From positions 1 to 36,514 of the forward strand of contig CAIJHQ010000002.1 in NCBI GenBank assembly GCA_903820505.1: a stretch of DNA of 36,514 bases, read 5' to 3'. Positions 27,425 through 35,704 of this stretch are shown piece by piece. A program made the position numbers and the translations under genes. Source of the stretch: Candidatus Omnitrophota bacterium (GTDB taxonomy: Bacteria; Omnitrophota; Omnitrophia; Omnitrophales; Aquincolibacteriaceae). Below the pieces are notes generated by a model that ran no database searches, was not told the origin of the DNA, and was given only the letters and a program-made list of their open reading frames with translations. The first letter of the stretch is position 1. Every line of letters starts with the position of its first letter.

Positions 27425-28495
27425 TTATGCCCCGCGCTTTTTATTCATTTTCATAGTGGATCCTCCCAGCAGACCCGAAACCGCTTCGGACACCTGATCG
27501 ACCGTGATCTCATCGAAATACGAGAACTTGCGTTGCTCCGCCGGAACGCCCGACACGTCTCTTACGACCACGCGCACCCGGTCCCCGAGCGGCTGCCAGC
27601 GGCGCGGTCCCAGTCCGGGCTCATATCTCCCGAAAATGACGACGACGGGCGTCCCGACCGCGCTCGCGATGTGCGAGGGACCGGTATCGCTTGAAATAAG
27701 GACGGAAGATCTTTTCAGCAGCGCCCCGAGCATTCCGAGCGTCATTTTCCCGCTCAGGTCCACGACCGGAACGCGGGTGCTTTTCCGCAGCCGCTCGACG
27801 ACCCCGCGGTCCCGCCGGGTCCCCACGGCAAAAAAAACGGAGGGATGTTCCCTGTTCCTCCGCGTCACCCACTCCCCGAATTTCTCCGGGGCCCATACCC
27901 GGGTCGGATCGCTCGCGGACGGACACAGGACGATCCACGGTCTGTCCTCCGGGATCCGATGATGGAAAATAAAATTTTCCAAAGAACTGACGGCACGCCG
28001 CGTGACCGGGAAATAGGTTTCCGGTTTCAGCGGCGCCGGAACACCCAAAGGCTCGAGGAGTTCAAAAAGATATTCCGCTTCCGACTTTTGCCCCTCTTTT
28101 TTATTGTAAGGATGCACATGCGTCAGGGCCCACGGCGCGCGACGCGCGTAACCGATCCGGACCGGGATCCCGGCCAACCAACCGGCCAGATGTATCCGGT
28201 TCGTTCCGTGACAATGGATCACGAGATCGAACTTTTTGCGGCGCAGCTTCCCGGCGAACCGGCATTGGCCCCAGACGTTTTGCTCGCTCCCTTTTTTGTC
28301 GTAAAGGATCACTTCGTCGAGAAAAGGATTTCCCTGGACGATCTCGCGGTGCTCCAGAAAGACCAGCGCGGCGATCCACGCCCGCGGGAATTTTTCTCGA
28401 AGGGCCTTAAAGACCGGTGTGGTGAGCATCAGATCGCCGATACGGTCCGTGCGCGTAACAAGGATCCGCGGATCTTCAGGGATTTTCAGGGACAT
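27425..28495 (-). CDS. Glycosyltransferase family 9 protein (heptosyltransferase-like), copy 2
   Basis: A 356-residue GT9 enzyme. The N-terminal domain has ILVTRTDRIGDLMLTTPVFK, and the donor side has VLCPSASDPTRVWAPEKFGEW and SSDTGPSHIASAVGTPVVVIFG. The usual GPTDP after this motif is replaced by GRYEPGLGPRRW, and the C-terminal cysteine cluster of copies 1 and 3 is absent, so donor or acceptor may differ. It overlaps the upstream GT9 gene by 20 bases, with GGAG ahead of the ATG, and ends one base before the next GT9 start (TAACATG). Confidence 0.88.
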   Translation of the reverse strand: MSLKIPEDPRILVTRTDRIGDLMLTTPVFKALREKFPRAWIAALVFLEHREIVQGNPFLDEVILYDKKGSEQNVWGQCRFAGKLRRKKFDLVIHCHGTNRIHLAGWLAGIPVRIGYARRAPWALTHVHPYNKKEGQKSEAEYLFELLEPLGVPAPLKPETYFPVTRRAVSSLENFIFHHRIPEDRPWIVLCPSASDPTRVWAPEKFGEWVTRRNREHPSVFFAVGTRRDRGVVERLRKSTRVPVVDLSGKMTLGMLGALLKRSSVLISSDTGPSHIASAVGTPVVVIFGRYEPGLGPRRWQPLGDRVRVVVRDVSGVPAEQRKFSYFDEITVDQVSEAVSGLLGGSTMKMNKKRGA

Positions 28496-29438
28496 TGAGA
28501 AGCTCCGAAGCGCGCATCAATACTTTTTCCGGTTTCAAACCGTGGAAACAGGTCCGTGCGGCATAAGGCAGTTCACGGGAGTTGCAGGAACATGAATCCC
28601 CGTCCTCCCGCGCGATCCGGAACGCCGGCCCCGCATGGCCGTATTTTTCATGATCGGTCGGCCCGAAGACTCCGACGGTGGGGATCCCGAGCTCAAAACC
28701 CAGGTGCATGATCGCGCTGTCATTGGCGATCACAAGCGCGGCCCGCGAGATCAGGGCCGCGGTCTCCGCCAGCGTCATGCTACCGCACAAAACACGGACG
28801 GCGCCGGGCATCTCCCGGGCTACCGCTTCGGCTATCGGCCGTTCGTCCCGGGAGCCGATCAAAAATATCTTTTTCCCGGTCCGAAGAGCCAGGGTCCGGA
28901 TGACCTCGCGGAAATGTTCCACCGGCCACCGTTTTTTTTCGCTCGCGGCCCCCGGCGCCACAAGGATCCAGCCGTTCTTCTCCGGAACCCCTTGTGAGGC
29001 GACCTTCTCGAGACAGGCGTTTTCATCCGCCTGATCAAAGAACCGGAAGGGCGGCGGGTTCCCCAGCTTCATTCCCATCATTTCAAGGATCTCGAGGTGC
29101 CGCTCGCGCATGTTCACCTTGGTGAACTTCCGGAAAAGGGAGCTCCGCTTCTTGCCGGAGACCAGGAACGGGATCGCCGTGTTCCGCAGATCCACGACCC
29201 AGTCATATCTTTCACGCCGGAGTTCCCGCAAAAAAAGCCATTTTGAGAAAAGATCCGCTTTCTTGTCATAAACCACGATCCGGTGGATATCCGCGCTTTT
29301 TTCGAGCACGCATTTTGCCCGCGGACCCACGACGGCCGTGAGCCTCGCTCCAGGGAACCGGACCAAAAGCTCCATCATGACCGGAGTCGTCATGATCACA
29401 TCGCCGAGATTGCTTAAAGTGACCACCAGAATGTTCAT
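28476..29438 (-). CDS. Glycosyltransferase family 9 protein (heptosyltransferase-like), copy 3
   Basis: A 320-residue GT9 enzyme, the shortest of the set. It opens MNILVVTLSNLGDVIMTTPV and shows LVAPGAASEKKRWPVEHF and ANDSAIMHLGFELGIPTVGV followed by FGPTDHEKYG. A short cysteine set (C283, C285, C297 in DSCSCN and ARTCFHGLKPEKV) occupies the place of the CxPC cluster in copy 1. AAGGAAA lies upstream of the ATG. It overlaps the following GT9 gene by 20 bases. Acceptor and position in the LPS core are not readable from sequence. Confidence 0.88.
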   Translation of the reverse strand: MNILVVTLSNLGDVIMTTPVMMELLVRFPGARLTAVVGPRAKCVLEKSADIHRIVVYDKKADLFSKWLFLRELRRERYDWVVDLRNTAIPFLVSGKKRSSLFRKFTKVNMRERHLEILEMMGMKLGNPPPFRFFDQADENACLEKVASQGVPEKNGWILVAPGAASEKKRWPVEHFREVIRTLALRTGKKIFLIGSRDERPIAEAVAREMPGAVRVLCGSMTLAETAALISRAALVIANDSAIMHLGFELGIPTVGVFGPTDHEKYGHAGPAFRIAREDGDSCSCNSRELPYAARTCFHGLKPEKVLMRASELLNVPENP

Positions 29439-29476
29439 TCCGCTATTTTCCTTCTATCTGTCTGTGCCCGAAACCT

Positions 29477-30520
29477 TCAGGGCCGGAAGATCTTCTCGAC
29501 CGCTTCAAAGACAGCGTCCGGAGAGATCTGTGAAAGCCAGCCTTCCGCGGGAAATTCTTTGCCGAAGAACGGCACGGAATAACCCGGCGGAACGAATTGA
29601 AGCACGATCTTTTCCCCCGTCCCACGCGGACCGGTAAGGTCCGGATCGGTCGGGCCAAAAAGCGCCACCACCGGCGCCCCGACCCCCGAGGCGATATGCA
29701 TGGGCCCCGAATCGCCGGTCACAAGACACGCCGCCTGTTTGTAAATACATGCCGCAACCCGAAGGGGCGTTTTCCCGACCAGCGGAACGATCCTGGCCTT
29801 CCGGTTCCCACGGGTCAATTCCTCCAGCAACGGCATGTCATTCGCGGAGCCCGTCACCACGACCGGCAGACGCCATTTTTCATGGATCTTTTCAGCCAAC
29901 GCGTTGAAATGCGCGACCGGCCACCGTTTCGGCTCCCAATTCGCGCCGAGATGAAAACAAATGAAGCGGGCGCCTTTGTCGATCCCGTTCTTTTTAAGGA
30001 TCTCTTCCGCGAGCCGCAGATCGTCTTCTCTATAATAAAAACGATAAGTCTTCTCTTCCGGAACTTTGAAGCCGGCTTTTTGCATCAGGTCGAAAAAATG
30101 ATCCAGTTGGTGTATGGGGCCTGAAGGCTCCGGAAGCGCCCGGGTGAGAAAAAGCTTCCGTCCTTTCCCGAATCCGATGCGTTCCTTGACACCGGCAAGC
30201 ATCAGAAGCAGCGCCCGCGTCCGCGACCGGTGGAAAAGGTAACCCTGGTCCCACGGCCGCATTTTCCGAAGTTCTCCGAGAAATTTCAGGCGGGCGAACC
30301 AGGAGCGGTGCGTGCTTTTTTCATCAAAACCCAGAAATCCCGAGACTGCGGGATGGGCTTCGAGGATCTCGCGGCAGCGTTCCGGAGCGATACAGATGAT
30401 CCGGGCCTCCGGATAGCGTTTCCGGATGAGCTCAAGGGCCGGCATCTGGAACAACAGGTCGCCCAGCCAGTTCTTCATCACCACGAGGATCTTCATCCCG
30501 TCAGGATTAGGTGCGGTCAT
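29477..30520 (-). CDS. Glycosyltransferase family 9 protein (heptosyltransferase-like, WaaF-type), copy 4
   Basis: A 347-residue GT9 enzyme. The N-terminus MKILVVMKNWLGDLLFQMPA and the donor-domain blocks FHLGANWEPKRWPVAHF and VTGDSGPMHIASGVGAPVVA with ALFGPTDPDLTGPRG are the most canonical of the four stand-alone copies and resemble ADP-heptose:LPS heptosyltransferase II. The start at 30520 has AGGGGAAC upstream; a second ATG at 30496 begins directly at MKILVV. It follows the GT4-GT9 fusion gene after 50 bases that contain no further signal I can name. Confidence 0.9.
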   Translation of the reverse strand: MTAPNPDGMKILVVMKNWLGDLLFQMPALELIRKRYPEARIICIAPERCREILEAHPAVSGFLGFDEKSTHRSWFARLKFLGELRKMRPWDQGYLFHRSRTRALLLMLAGVKERIGFGKGRKLFLTRALPEPSGPIHQLDHFFDLMQKAGFKVPEEKTYRFYYREDDLRLAEEILKKNGIDKGARFICFHLGANWEPKRWPVAHFNALAEKIHEKWRLPVVVTGSANDMPLLEELTRGNRKARIVPLVGKTPLRVAACIYKQAACLVTGDSGPMHIASGVGAPVVALFGPTDPDLTGPRGTGEKIVLQFVPPGYSVPFFGKEFPAEGWLSQISPDAVFEAVEKIFRP

Positions 30521-30570
30521 GAGCCTGTTCCCCTGCGTAAAAGTTTAAGAACTCGTCTTCACAATAATAT

Positions 30571-32709
30571 TTACGGAAGTACTTTTAAAGTGCTTTCCAT
30601 CTCCGCCGAAGTCCACGACGCAAGAAGCCTCTGGCAATTGTCGAACACCTCGTCGACCGAAATATGGGTCAGACAGGCCAGCGGATCCTTTTCTTTGCAG
30701 ACGCCTTCGTAGCACGGCTGGCAGGCCAGATGATGCGAAAGCACGGCCACTCTCTTTCCGGGCGGAAGATGCCGCCGGGCGTCCGTGGGGCCGAATAATG
30801 CGAGCGTCGGGACGTTCATCGCCGCGGCGACATGGAGCGGCGCCGTGTCCCCTGTCACGACGAGATGAAGCTGTTTAAAAATAGAGGGCAGATCTTCCAG
30901 GCCTGTCTTGCCGATGAGGTCCAGCACCTTCTCCTCCCCGAAATGATGGAACGCCTCTCCGAGAGGAGCTTCGTCTGGAGAACCGATGAGCACGATCCGC
31001 GCGTCGTGCTTTTCCAACAACCGTTTACCCAGTTCCTGATAGTGCCCCGCGGGCCACCGCTTGCTCGGCCATTTGGGGCTCGAGCCCATCACGAACCCGA
31101 TGATCCGCGTTCTTTCCCGCGGTAGCAGGGCCGTCATCATCTGCCGGGCCTTTTCCAGGCCTTCCGGGGTCGGCCAAAGTTCCAAAGTATCGTCGAACTC
31201 CTGGATCCCAAGTTTGGACAGGATCCGGAACTGATGGCGGACCGGAGCATCCCCGATCTCAAAGGTCCTGTCGGGACGGTTGAGAAGACCGCCCCAGCGG
31301 CCGCGCGCGAACCCGAACCGCTGGACCGCGCCGCCCAGGTAGGCCAAAAGATGGGTCCACTTGTTATTGTGGAGGTCCACGGAAATATCAAAACCTTCCC
31401 GGCGGATGCGGCGCGCCGTTTTCAAAAGGTAGAAAAGATTCGAAAGTTTTTTTCGGTCGACCAGGATCATATCGTCCAGATAAGGACAATTCGCCAAAAG
31501 CGGCGCCAGTTTTTTGTCGACACACAGCGTGATCACCGCGTCCGGAAAGCGGCTGCGGATCATCCGAAGGCTCGGCACGATCAGGACCAGGTCGCCCATG
31601 GCGCCCAGCTTGAACACGAGAATTTTCTTCTTTTTGCGGACTTCCTGGTAGACCTCGAGAGTTTTCCGGACCATCTGCTGCAGGTTGAACTGCGCCTCCA
31701 CTTTTTTCCGCAGCGCGACCGCGAACCTTTTGGCCTTGGCGCGGTCCGTCAGGATCTCGAACATCGCTTCCGCCATGGCGGGAATGTTCCGCGGCGGGAA
31801 AAGCAGCCCGTTCACGTCGTGGTCAATGATATCCACCACGCCGCCCAGCCAGGTCGCGGCGACCGGCGTCCCGACAGCGCCGGCCTCGATGATCACGCGC
31901 CCGAAAGGTTCCGGAAGGAGGGACGCGAGGACCAGAAGATCGGAACTTGCCAACAGCCCCACCACGTCCCGCGTCGGCGGAAGGATCTTGACGCAGGATT
32001 CGAGGCCGAACTGGCGGATGGTATTTTTCATCAGGTCCGTGTAACGGTGTCTCCCCTTTCCTTCAGAACCGACGATGAGGACTTCAAAATGCGTGAGCCG
32101 ACTCCGGAGAAGATGGACCGCCTTCAGGAATTCCACCTGTCCTTTGTTCGGGGAGAACCGGCCGATGAGCACGATCCGGAAAAGGTCCCGTTTCGTCTTG
32201 AACCTTTCAAGGGAGAACGTGAATTGCGAAAGGTCCGCGCCGCGCGGGATCAGGCGGATCCGGTCCGGCGGCACGCCGAACTCATCGATCATGCGCCGGC
32301 CGATCGCGTGGGAAGCCACGATCACCCTTTTTCCCCATCCCATGACAAAACTGAGCGGATGGACCGAGTAATTGCCGTGACAGGTCGTCATAAAGGGAAT
32401 GCCCGTTTTGCGGGCGGCGAGCCAGCCGAGCCATGCCGGCACGCGGCTCCGCGCGTGGATGATGTCGATCCTTTCGCGCTGGATGATCTTGACGATCTCC
32501 TCGACGAGCAGAAGACCGGTCAGCGATTTTTGATGGACCGGAAGGCCGTAATGCGGGATCCCCATTCTCTGAAGCTCGGCCACAAGCGTCCCGCCGGAAG
32601 AAATGACCACCGTTTCGTGGCCTTCTTTCTTCATGGCGCGCGCCAGGTCCACCACCCCGCGTTCCGTTCCGCCGAGTTCGAGCGCGGGCAGCATTTGCAG
32701 GATCTTCAC
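30571..32709 (-). CDS. Two-domain glycosyltransferase: GT4 fused to GT9
   Basis: A 712-residue protein joining two complete GT-B enzymes. Residues 1-355 are a GT4 transferase: MLPALELGGTERGVVDLARA, HARSRVPAWLGWLAA, IGRFSPNKGQVEFLKA and the donor-binding EX7E motif at E267 to E275 (EPFGRVIIEAG). After a short Lys-rich joint (KKKK, 359-362) residues 361-712 are a GT9 domain: ILVFKLGAMGDLVLIVPSL, MGSSPKWPSKRWPAGHY, VTGDTAPLHVAAAMNVPT and a Cys cluster (663, 666, 671, 679). It could add two successive core sugars. The start is GTG, overlapping the previous stop as GTGA. Confidence 0.9.
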   Translation of the reverse strand: MKILQMLPALELGGTERGVVDLARAMKKEGHETVVISSGGTLVAELQRMGIPHYGLPVHQKSLTGLLLVEEIVKIIQRERIDIIHARSRVPAWLGWLAARKTGIPFMTTCHGNYSVHPLSFVMGWGKRVIVASHAIGRRMIDEFGVPPDRIRLIPRGADLSQFTFSLERFKTKRDLFRIVLIGRFSPNKGQVEFLKAVHLLRSRLTHFEVLIVGSEGKGRHRYTDLMKNTIRQFGLESCVKILPPTRDVVGLLASSDLLVLASLLPEPFGRVIIEAGAVGTPVAATWLGGVVDIIDHDVNGLLFPPRNIPAMAEAMFEILTDRAKAKRFAVALRKKVEAQFNLQQMVRKTLEVYQEVRKKKKILVFKLGAMGDLVLIVPSLRMIRSRFPDAVITLCVDKKLAPLLANCPYLDDMILVDRKKLSNLFYLLKTARRIRREGFDISVDLHNNKWTHLLAYLGGAVQRFGFARGRWGGLLNRPDRTFEIGDAPVRHQFRILSKLGIQEFDDTLELWPTPEGLEKARQMMTALLPRERTRIIGFVMGSSPKWPSKRWPAGHYQELGKRLLEKHDARIVLIGSPDEAPLGEAFHHFGEEKVLDLIGKTGLEDLPSIFKQLHLVVTGDTAPLHVAAAMNVPTLALFGPTDARRHLPPGKRVAVLSHHLACQPCYEGVCKEKDPLACLTHISVDEVFDNCQRLLASWTSAEMESTLKVLP

Positions 32710-34655
32710 AGGAGTTCTCCCAGCCGTTGGACCAAAGCGTTCCTTTCCCGCTGGACCACGGGGAACGCCGGTTGCTGCAAAAGAGCGGTGATATTCCTCT
32801 CGATATCCGCGAGAGAACTGAGCGTCACGAGCCCCCGCTGATTCAGGATGCGGTGGAACCGGTAATGTTTGTCCGGAAGTTCTCCCGCGCTTAAAGTGAG
32901 GACGATCACGCGTTTTCCGGACCCCACGGCCTCCGAGATCATGGCCAGACTGTCCTCGGTCACGATCAGAAGGTCCGCGAGCCCCATCATGCCTCCGATC
33001 GCGTAAGGAGGGTTCTCTTCATTCGCGAGCACCAGAAGCCGGCAGGCCGGATGATGCTCCAGGGCGCTTTTGAGGAAACGTTCCACGGGAGCGGCGGTCC
33101 GCCGCGACGTCGTCACGACATATTCCCCGCAGCGCGGCGCGGCGCGCTTCAGCGCCGAGCAAAGTTTTTCCATGTCCGAGATCGTCAGATCAAAACCGTG
33201 CGCCGCCCCGCCGAGAAAGACCGCGACTTTCACTTTGGCCCCTTCGCCTAATCTTTCCTTCAGTTTTTTGACGTCCTCTCCACGGTCATGGGTTTTATAA
33301 CCGCTCGGCATGATCACACACCGGAAAGTCTCTTTCGGGACCCCTCCGCCGTCATGGGCAGGAACGACCGCCAGATCGTAATGGGTCAGACCGTAAGGAA
33401 AAGGCGGTTTCATAATGACGATCTTCTTGGCGCCGGTCTCGCGCGCAAGACAGAGCTGAAGCGGCGCGAGCCCCGAGCCGGCCGCGATGATGAAATCGGC
33501 GTTCGCTTTTTCGATCGCTTCTTGTGTCTTTTTTACAAAGAAAGGCCGGAGCCAATGAAGACGTCCCTGGATCCAGGGCCTCATGAGCGGGGCTAATACG
33601 AAGAAAAGTTTCCGGTGCCATGAGGAGCGGTACTCAACGTCGATGCGCTCGGTCTCGAATTCCAGTCCGGGACGGCCGTGATATTCCTTGAAGCCGGCGA
33701 GAAGTTCGGCCACGACCTCCGACTGCTTGAAGTGACCGGCCTTGCCGTCCGAAAGAATGAGGATCTTGCGGTTCCAGCTGTATTTCCAGCGTTTATTCTC
33801 CCAAAGCCACTGGTTCGGGAACCGCCGGATGAAATCTTCCAACAGCGCGAGGTACTGTTTTGTCTGGAATGCGACGCGGTCTTTCGGTCCAAGGGACGGA
33901 TCATCCTTCAGCGTTTCCCCGACGTAGATCTCATGCTTGAGGCCCTGTGTCCTGACCATAAAACACGGCAGGACGGCGGCGTCGGTCCGCTGCGCGAGCT
34001 CAAAAGCGCCCGTGGGCACCGAGGTTTTCCGCCCGAAGAACGGCAGAAGCATCCCTTCGGTCTTTCCCGCGGACTGGTCCCCGAGCACGCCGATAAGTTG
34101 CTTTTTGCGGAGCGCGAGGATCAGCGACCGCACCCCGGCACCCCGGCTGATGGAAACCGACCCGTGGCTTTCGCGGAGTTCGTTCAGAAGCCCGTTAAGA
34201 CGGGGATATTTCTGGTCGCGGGCCAGAACATGGATCGGGGAGCCCAGCAGGCCGGACACGACCTGCAAAAGTTCCCAATTCCCGAAATGGCCGGTGATCA
34301 GCACGCCGCCCCGGCCCGACTTCAGGAGTTGCTGGAAACGTTCCTGGTGATGGATCTTGATGTTCTTTTCGCGGTGTTCGCGCGTCATTTTCCGGAAAGA
34401 CATCACCTCCACGATCGACTGCCCCATGTGGCCGTAGTGGTCCCCCACGGCCTTCCACCGCTGCGCCGGGGTCAGCTGCTCGCCCAATGCCCGTTTGAGA
34501 TTGATATACGCCACCCGGCGTTTTGAAGAAAAGGCGCATACAAGGCGCCCGAGCATGTCGCCGATGCGAAGGCCGGCGGGCAAAGGGATGTGCTCGAAAA
34601 AGAAAACGAGCCCCCGGACAACCCCGCAAGCGATCCGATCTTTCCAATCTCCCAT
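32706..34655 (-). CDS. LpxL-type acyltransferase fused to an Elm1-like GT-B domain
   Basis: A 649-residue fusion. Residues 1-293 are an LpxL/HtrB-type acyltransferase with HX4E at H123/E128 (TGHFGNWELLQ), LGDQSAGKTEGMLLPFFG and FPNQWLWENKRWKYS, the family end. Residues 297-649 match the Mito_fiss_Elm1 family of GT-B-like proteins: ILSDGKAGHFKQSEVV at the start, AAGSGLAPLQLCLAR, FLGGAAHGFDLT, TTSRRTAAPVE and LIVTEDSLAMISEAVGSG. The two follow one another almost without a linker. The acyltransferase half probably acts on lipid A. The Elm1 half has no settled bacterial function but looks like a glycosyltransferase. The start overlaps the lpxK stop by one base (TAATG). Confidence 0.88.
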   Translation of the reverse strand: MGDWKDRIACGVVRGLVFFFEHIPLPAGLRIGDMLGRLVCAFSSKRRVAYINLKRALGEQLTPAQRWKAVGDHYGHMGQSIVEVMSFRKMTREHREKNIKIHHQERFQQLLKSGRGGVLITGHFGNWELLQVVSGLLGSPIHVLARDQKYPRLNGLLNELRESHGSVSISRGAGVRSLILALRKKQLIGVLGDQSAGKTEGMLLPFFGRKTSVPTGAFELAQRTDAAVLPCFMVRTQGLKHEIYVGETLKDDPSLGPKDRVAFQTKQYLALLEDFIRRFPNQWLWENKRWKYSWNRKILILSDGKAGHFKQSEVVAELLAGFKEYHGRPGLEFETERIDVEYRSSWHRKLFFVLAPLMRPWIQGRLHWLRPFFVKKTQEAIEKANADFIIAAGSGLAPLQLCLARETGAKKIVIMKPPFPYGLTHYDLAVVPAHDGGGVPKETFRCVIMPSGYKTHDRGEDVKKLKERLGEGAKVKVAVFLGGAAHGFDLTISDMEKLCSALKRAAPRCGEYVVTTSRRTAAPVERFLKSALEHHPACRLLVLANEENPPYAIGGMMGLADLLIVTEDSLAMISEAVGSGKRVIVLTLSAGELPDKHYRFHRILNQRGLVTLSSLADIERNITALLQQPAFPVVQRERNALVQRLGELL

Positions 34656-35704
34656 TACTGTCGCACTCCCAATAACCGGAAAAGCCGGTCCGTTAATATT
34701 TCCTCTCCCGAAACGATCCGAAGCCGGGCCGCCAGGACGAGAGGGTTCAGGACTCGCGAGATCAGCTCGCGGGAACGGAAAAAATCCTTTTCCGTGGTGA
34801 TGATCTCTTCCGCGCCGGCGGCCAGACTGACCTGTTTGATCTGTTCCAGTTCTTTTTCCGTGTATTCATGATGGTCCAGGAACTCGAAATTCCGGACGGT
34901 CTTCATTTGCGCTCGCTGCAGCACAAGCTGGAAGGAGCGGGGCGTCCCGACCGCGGCGAACGTCGTCACGCGTTTGCCCGTCATTTTATCGAGGAAAATG
35001 CGCGTCTTGGTCTTGGCCCGGTAAAGGAAAAGCGGCTCCATGAAAGTCCCGATGACCTGGGCCTGCGGCGCCAGGACCGCGACCTTTTCCTTCAGTTTTT
35101 TCAGTTCCTCGTCCGTGACCAGGTTCACGTGCGTGAGCATCACGATCATCGCCTCTTTCAAGGCCGTGACGGGTTCTCGCAGGATCCCGCGCGGCAGAAG
35201 TTTTCCGTTGCCGAAGGGGTTCAGCGCGTTGATGGCGACGATCTCGGCATCGCGTTCAAGGGCGGCGTGTTGAAAACCGTCGTCCAAGATCGCGATATCG
35301 ACGTGTTTTTTTTCGCTCAGGATCTGCGCGGCGACCTTCGCGCGGTCTTTCCCGACGCCCAGGATGGCGGTCGGAAGGTGATGTTTCAGCGACTCGACCT
35401 CATCGTGGCTGTAACCCCGCGTGAGGATCAACGGAACGCGCCGGTAGGAACAGATCTTGCGGGCCAGATATTCGACGAACGGCGTTTTGCCGGTCCCACC
35501 CCAGGTCAGGTTCCCGACGCTGATCACCGGGAACGGAAGACGCTTCCGCTTCAGAACCTTTTTCGTGTGGAGCCAGCGGAAAAGCCTGACCGCCCGGCCG
35601 TAGACCCAGGAGGCAAGCTCCAGGAGCGGATAAAGAAAGCTGCTGAGGACGTCAACGGGTTTGTCCTCCGCCAACAGCCGAAAATAATTTTTGAGATTGT
35701 CCAT
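34655..35704 (-). CDS. lpxK: Tetraacyldisaccharide 4'-kinase (lipid A kinase)
   Basis: A 349-residue membrane-associated kinase that phosphorylates the lipid A disaccharide 4' position. An N-terminal amphipathic/hydrophobic region (about 17-45) is followed by PVISVGNLTWGGTGKTPFVE with the P-loop (about 60-79), LTRGYSHDE, the catalytic block DIAILDDGFQHAALERD, and NPFGNGKLLPRGILREP. Near the end EIITTEKDFFRSRE is also typical. The ATG has AAAGGA upstream and lies inside the last 53 bases of waaA, an unusually long overlap. lpxK next to waaA is a frequent arrangement. Confidence 0.95.
   Translation of the reverse strand: MDNLKNYFRLLAEDKPVDVLSSFLYPLLELASWVYGRAVRLFRWLHTKKVLKRKRLPFPVISVGNLTWGGTGKTPFVEYLARKICSYRRVPLILTRGYSHDEVESLKHHLPTAILGVGKDRAKVAAQILSEKKHVDIAILDDGFQHAALERDAEIVAINALNPFGNGKLLPRGILREPVTALKEAMIVMLTHVNLVTDEELKKLKEKVAVLAPQAQVIGTFMEPLFLYRAKTKTRIFLDKMTGKRVTTFAAVGTPRSFQLVLQRAQMKTVRNFEFLDHHEYTEKELEQIKQVSLAAGAEEIITTEKDFFRSRELISRVLNPLVLAARLRIVSGEEILTDRLFRLLGVRQ

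Noticed and set aside
31234-32841. Plus-strand open frame of 535 codons
   Set aside because: Antisense to the GT4-GT9 fusion, whose motifs are clear; composition is that of a shadow frame.
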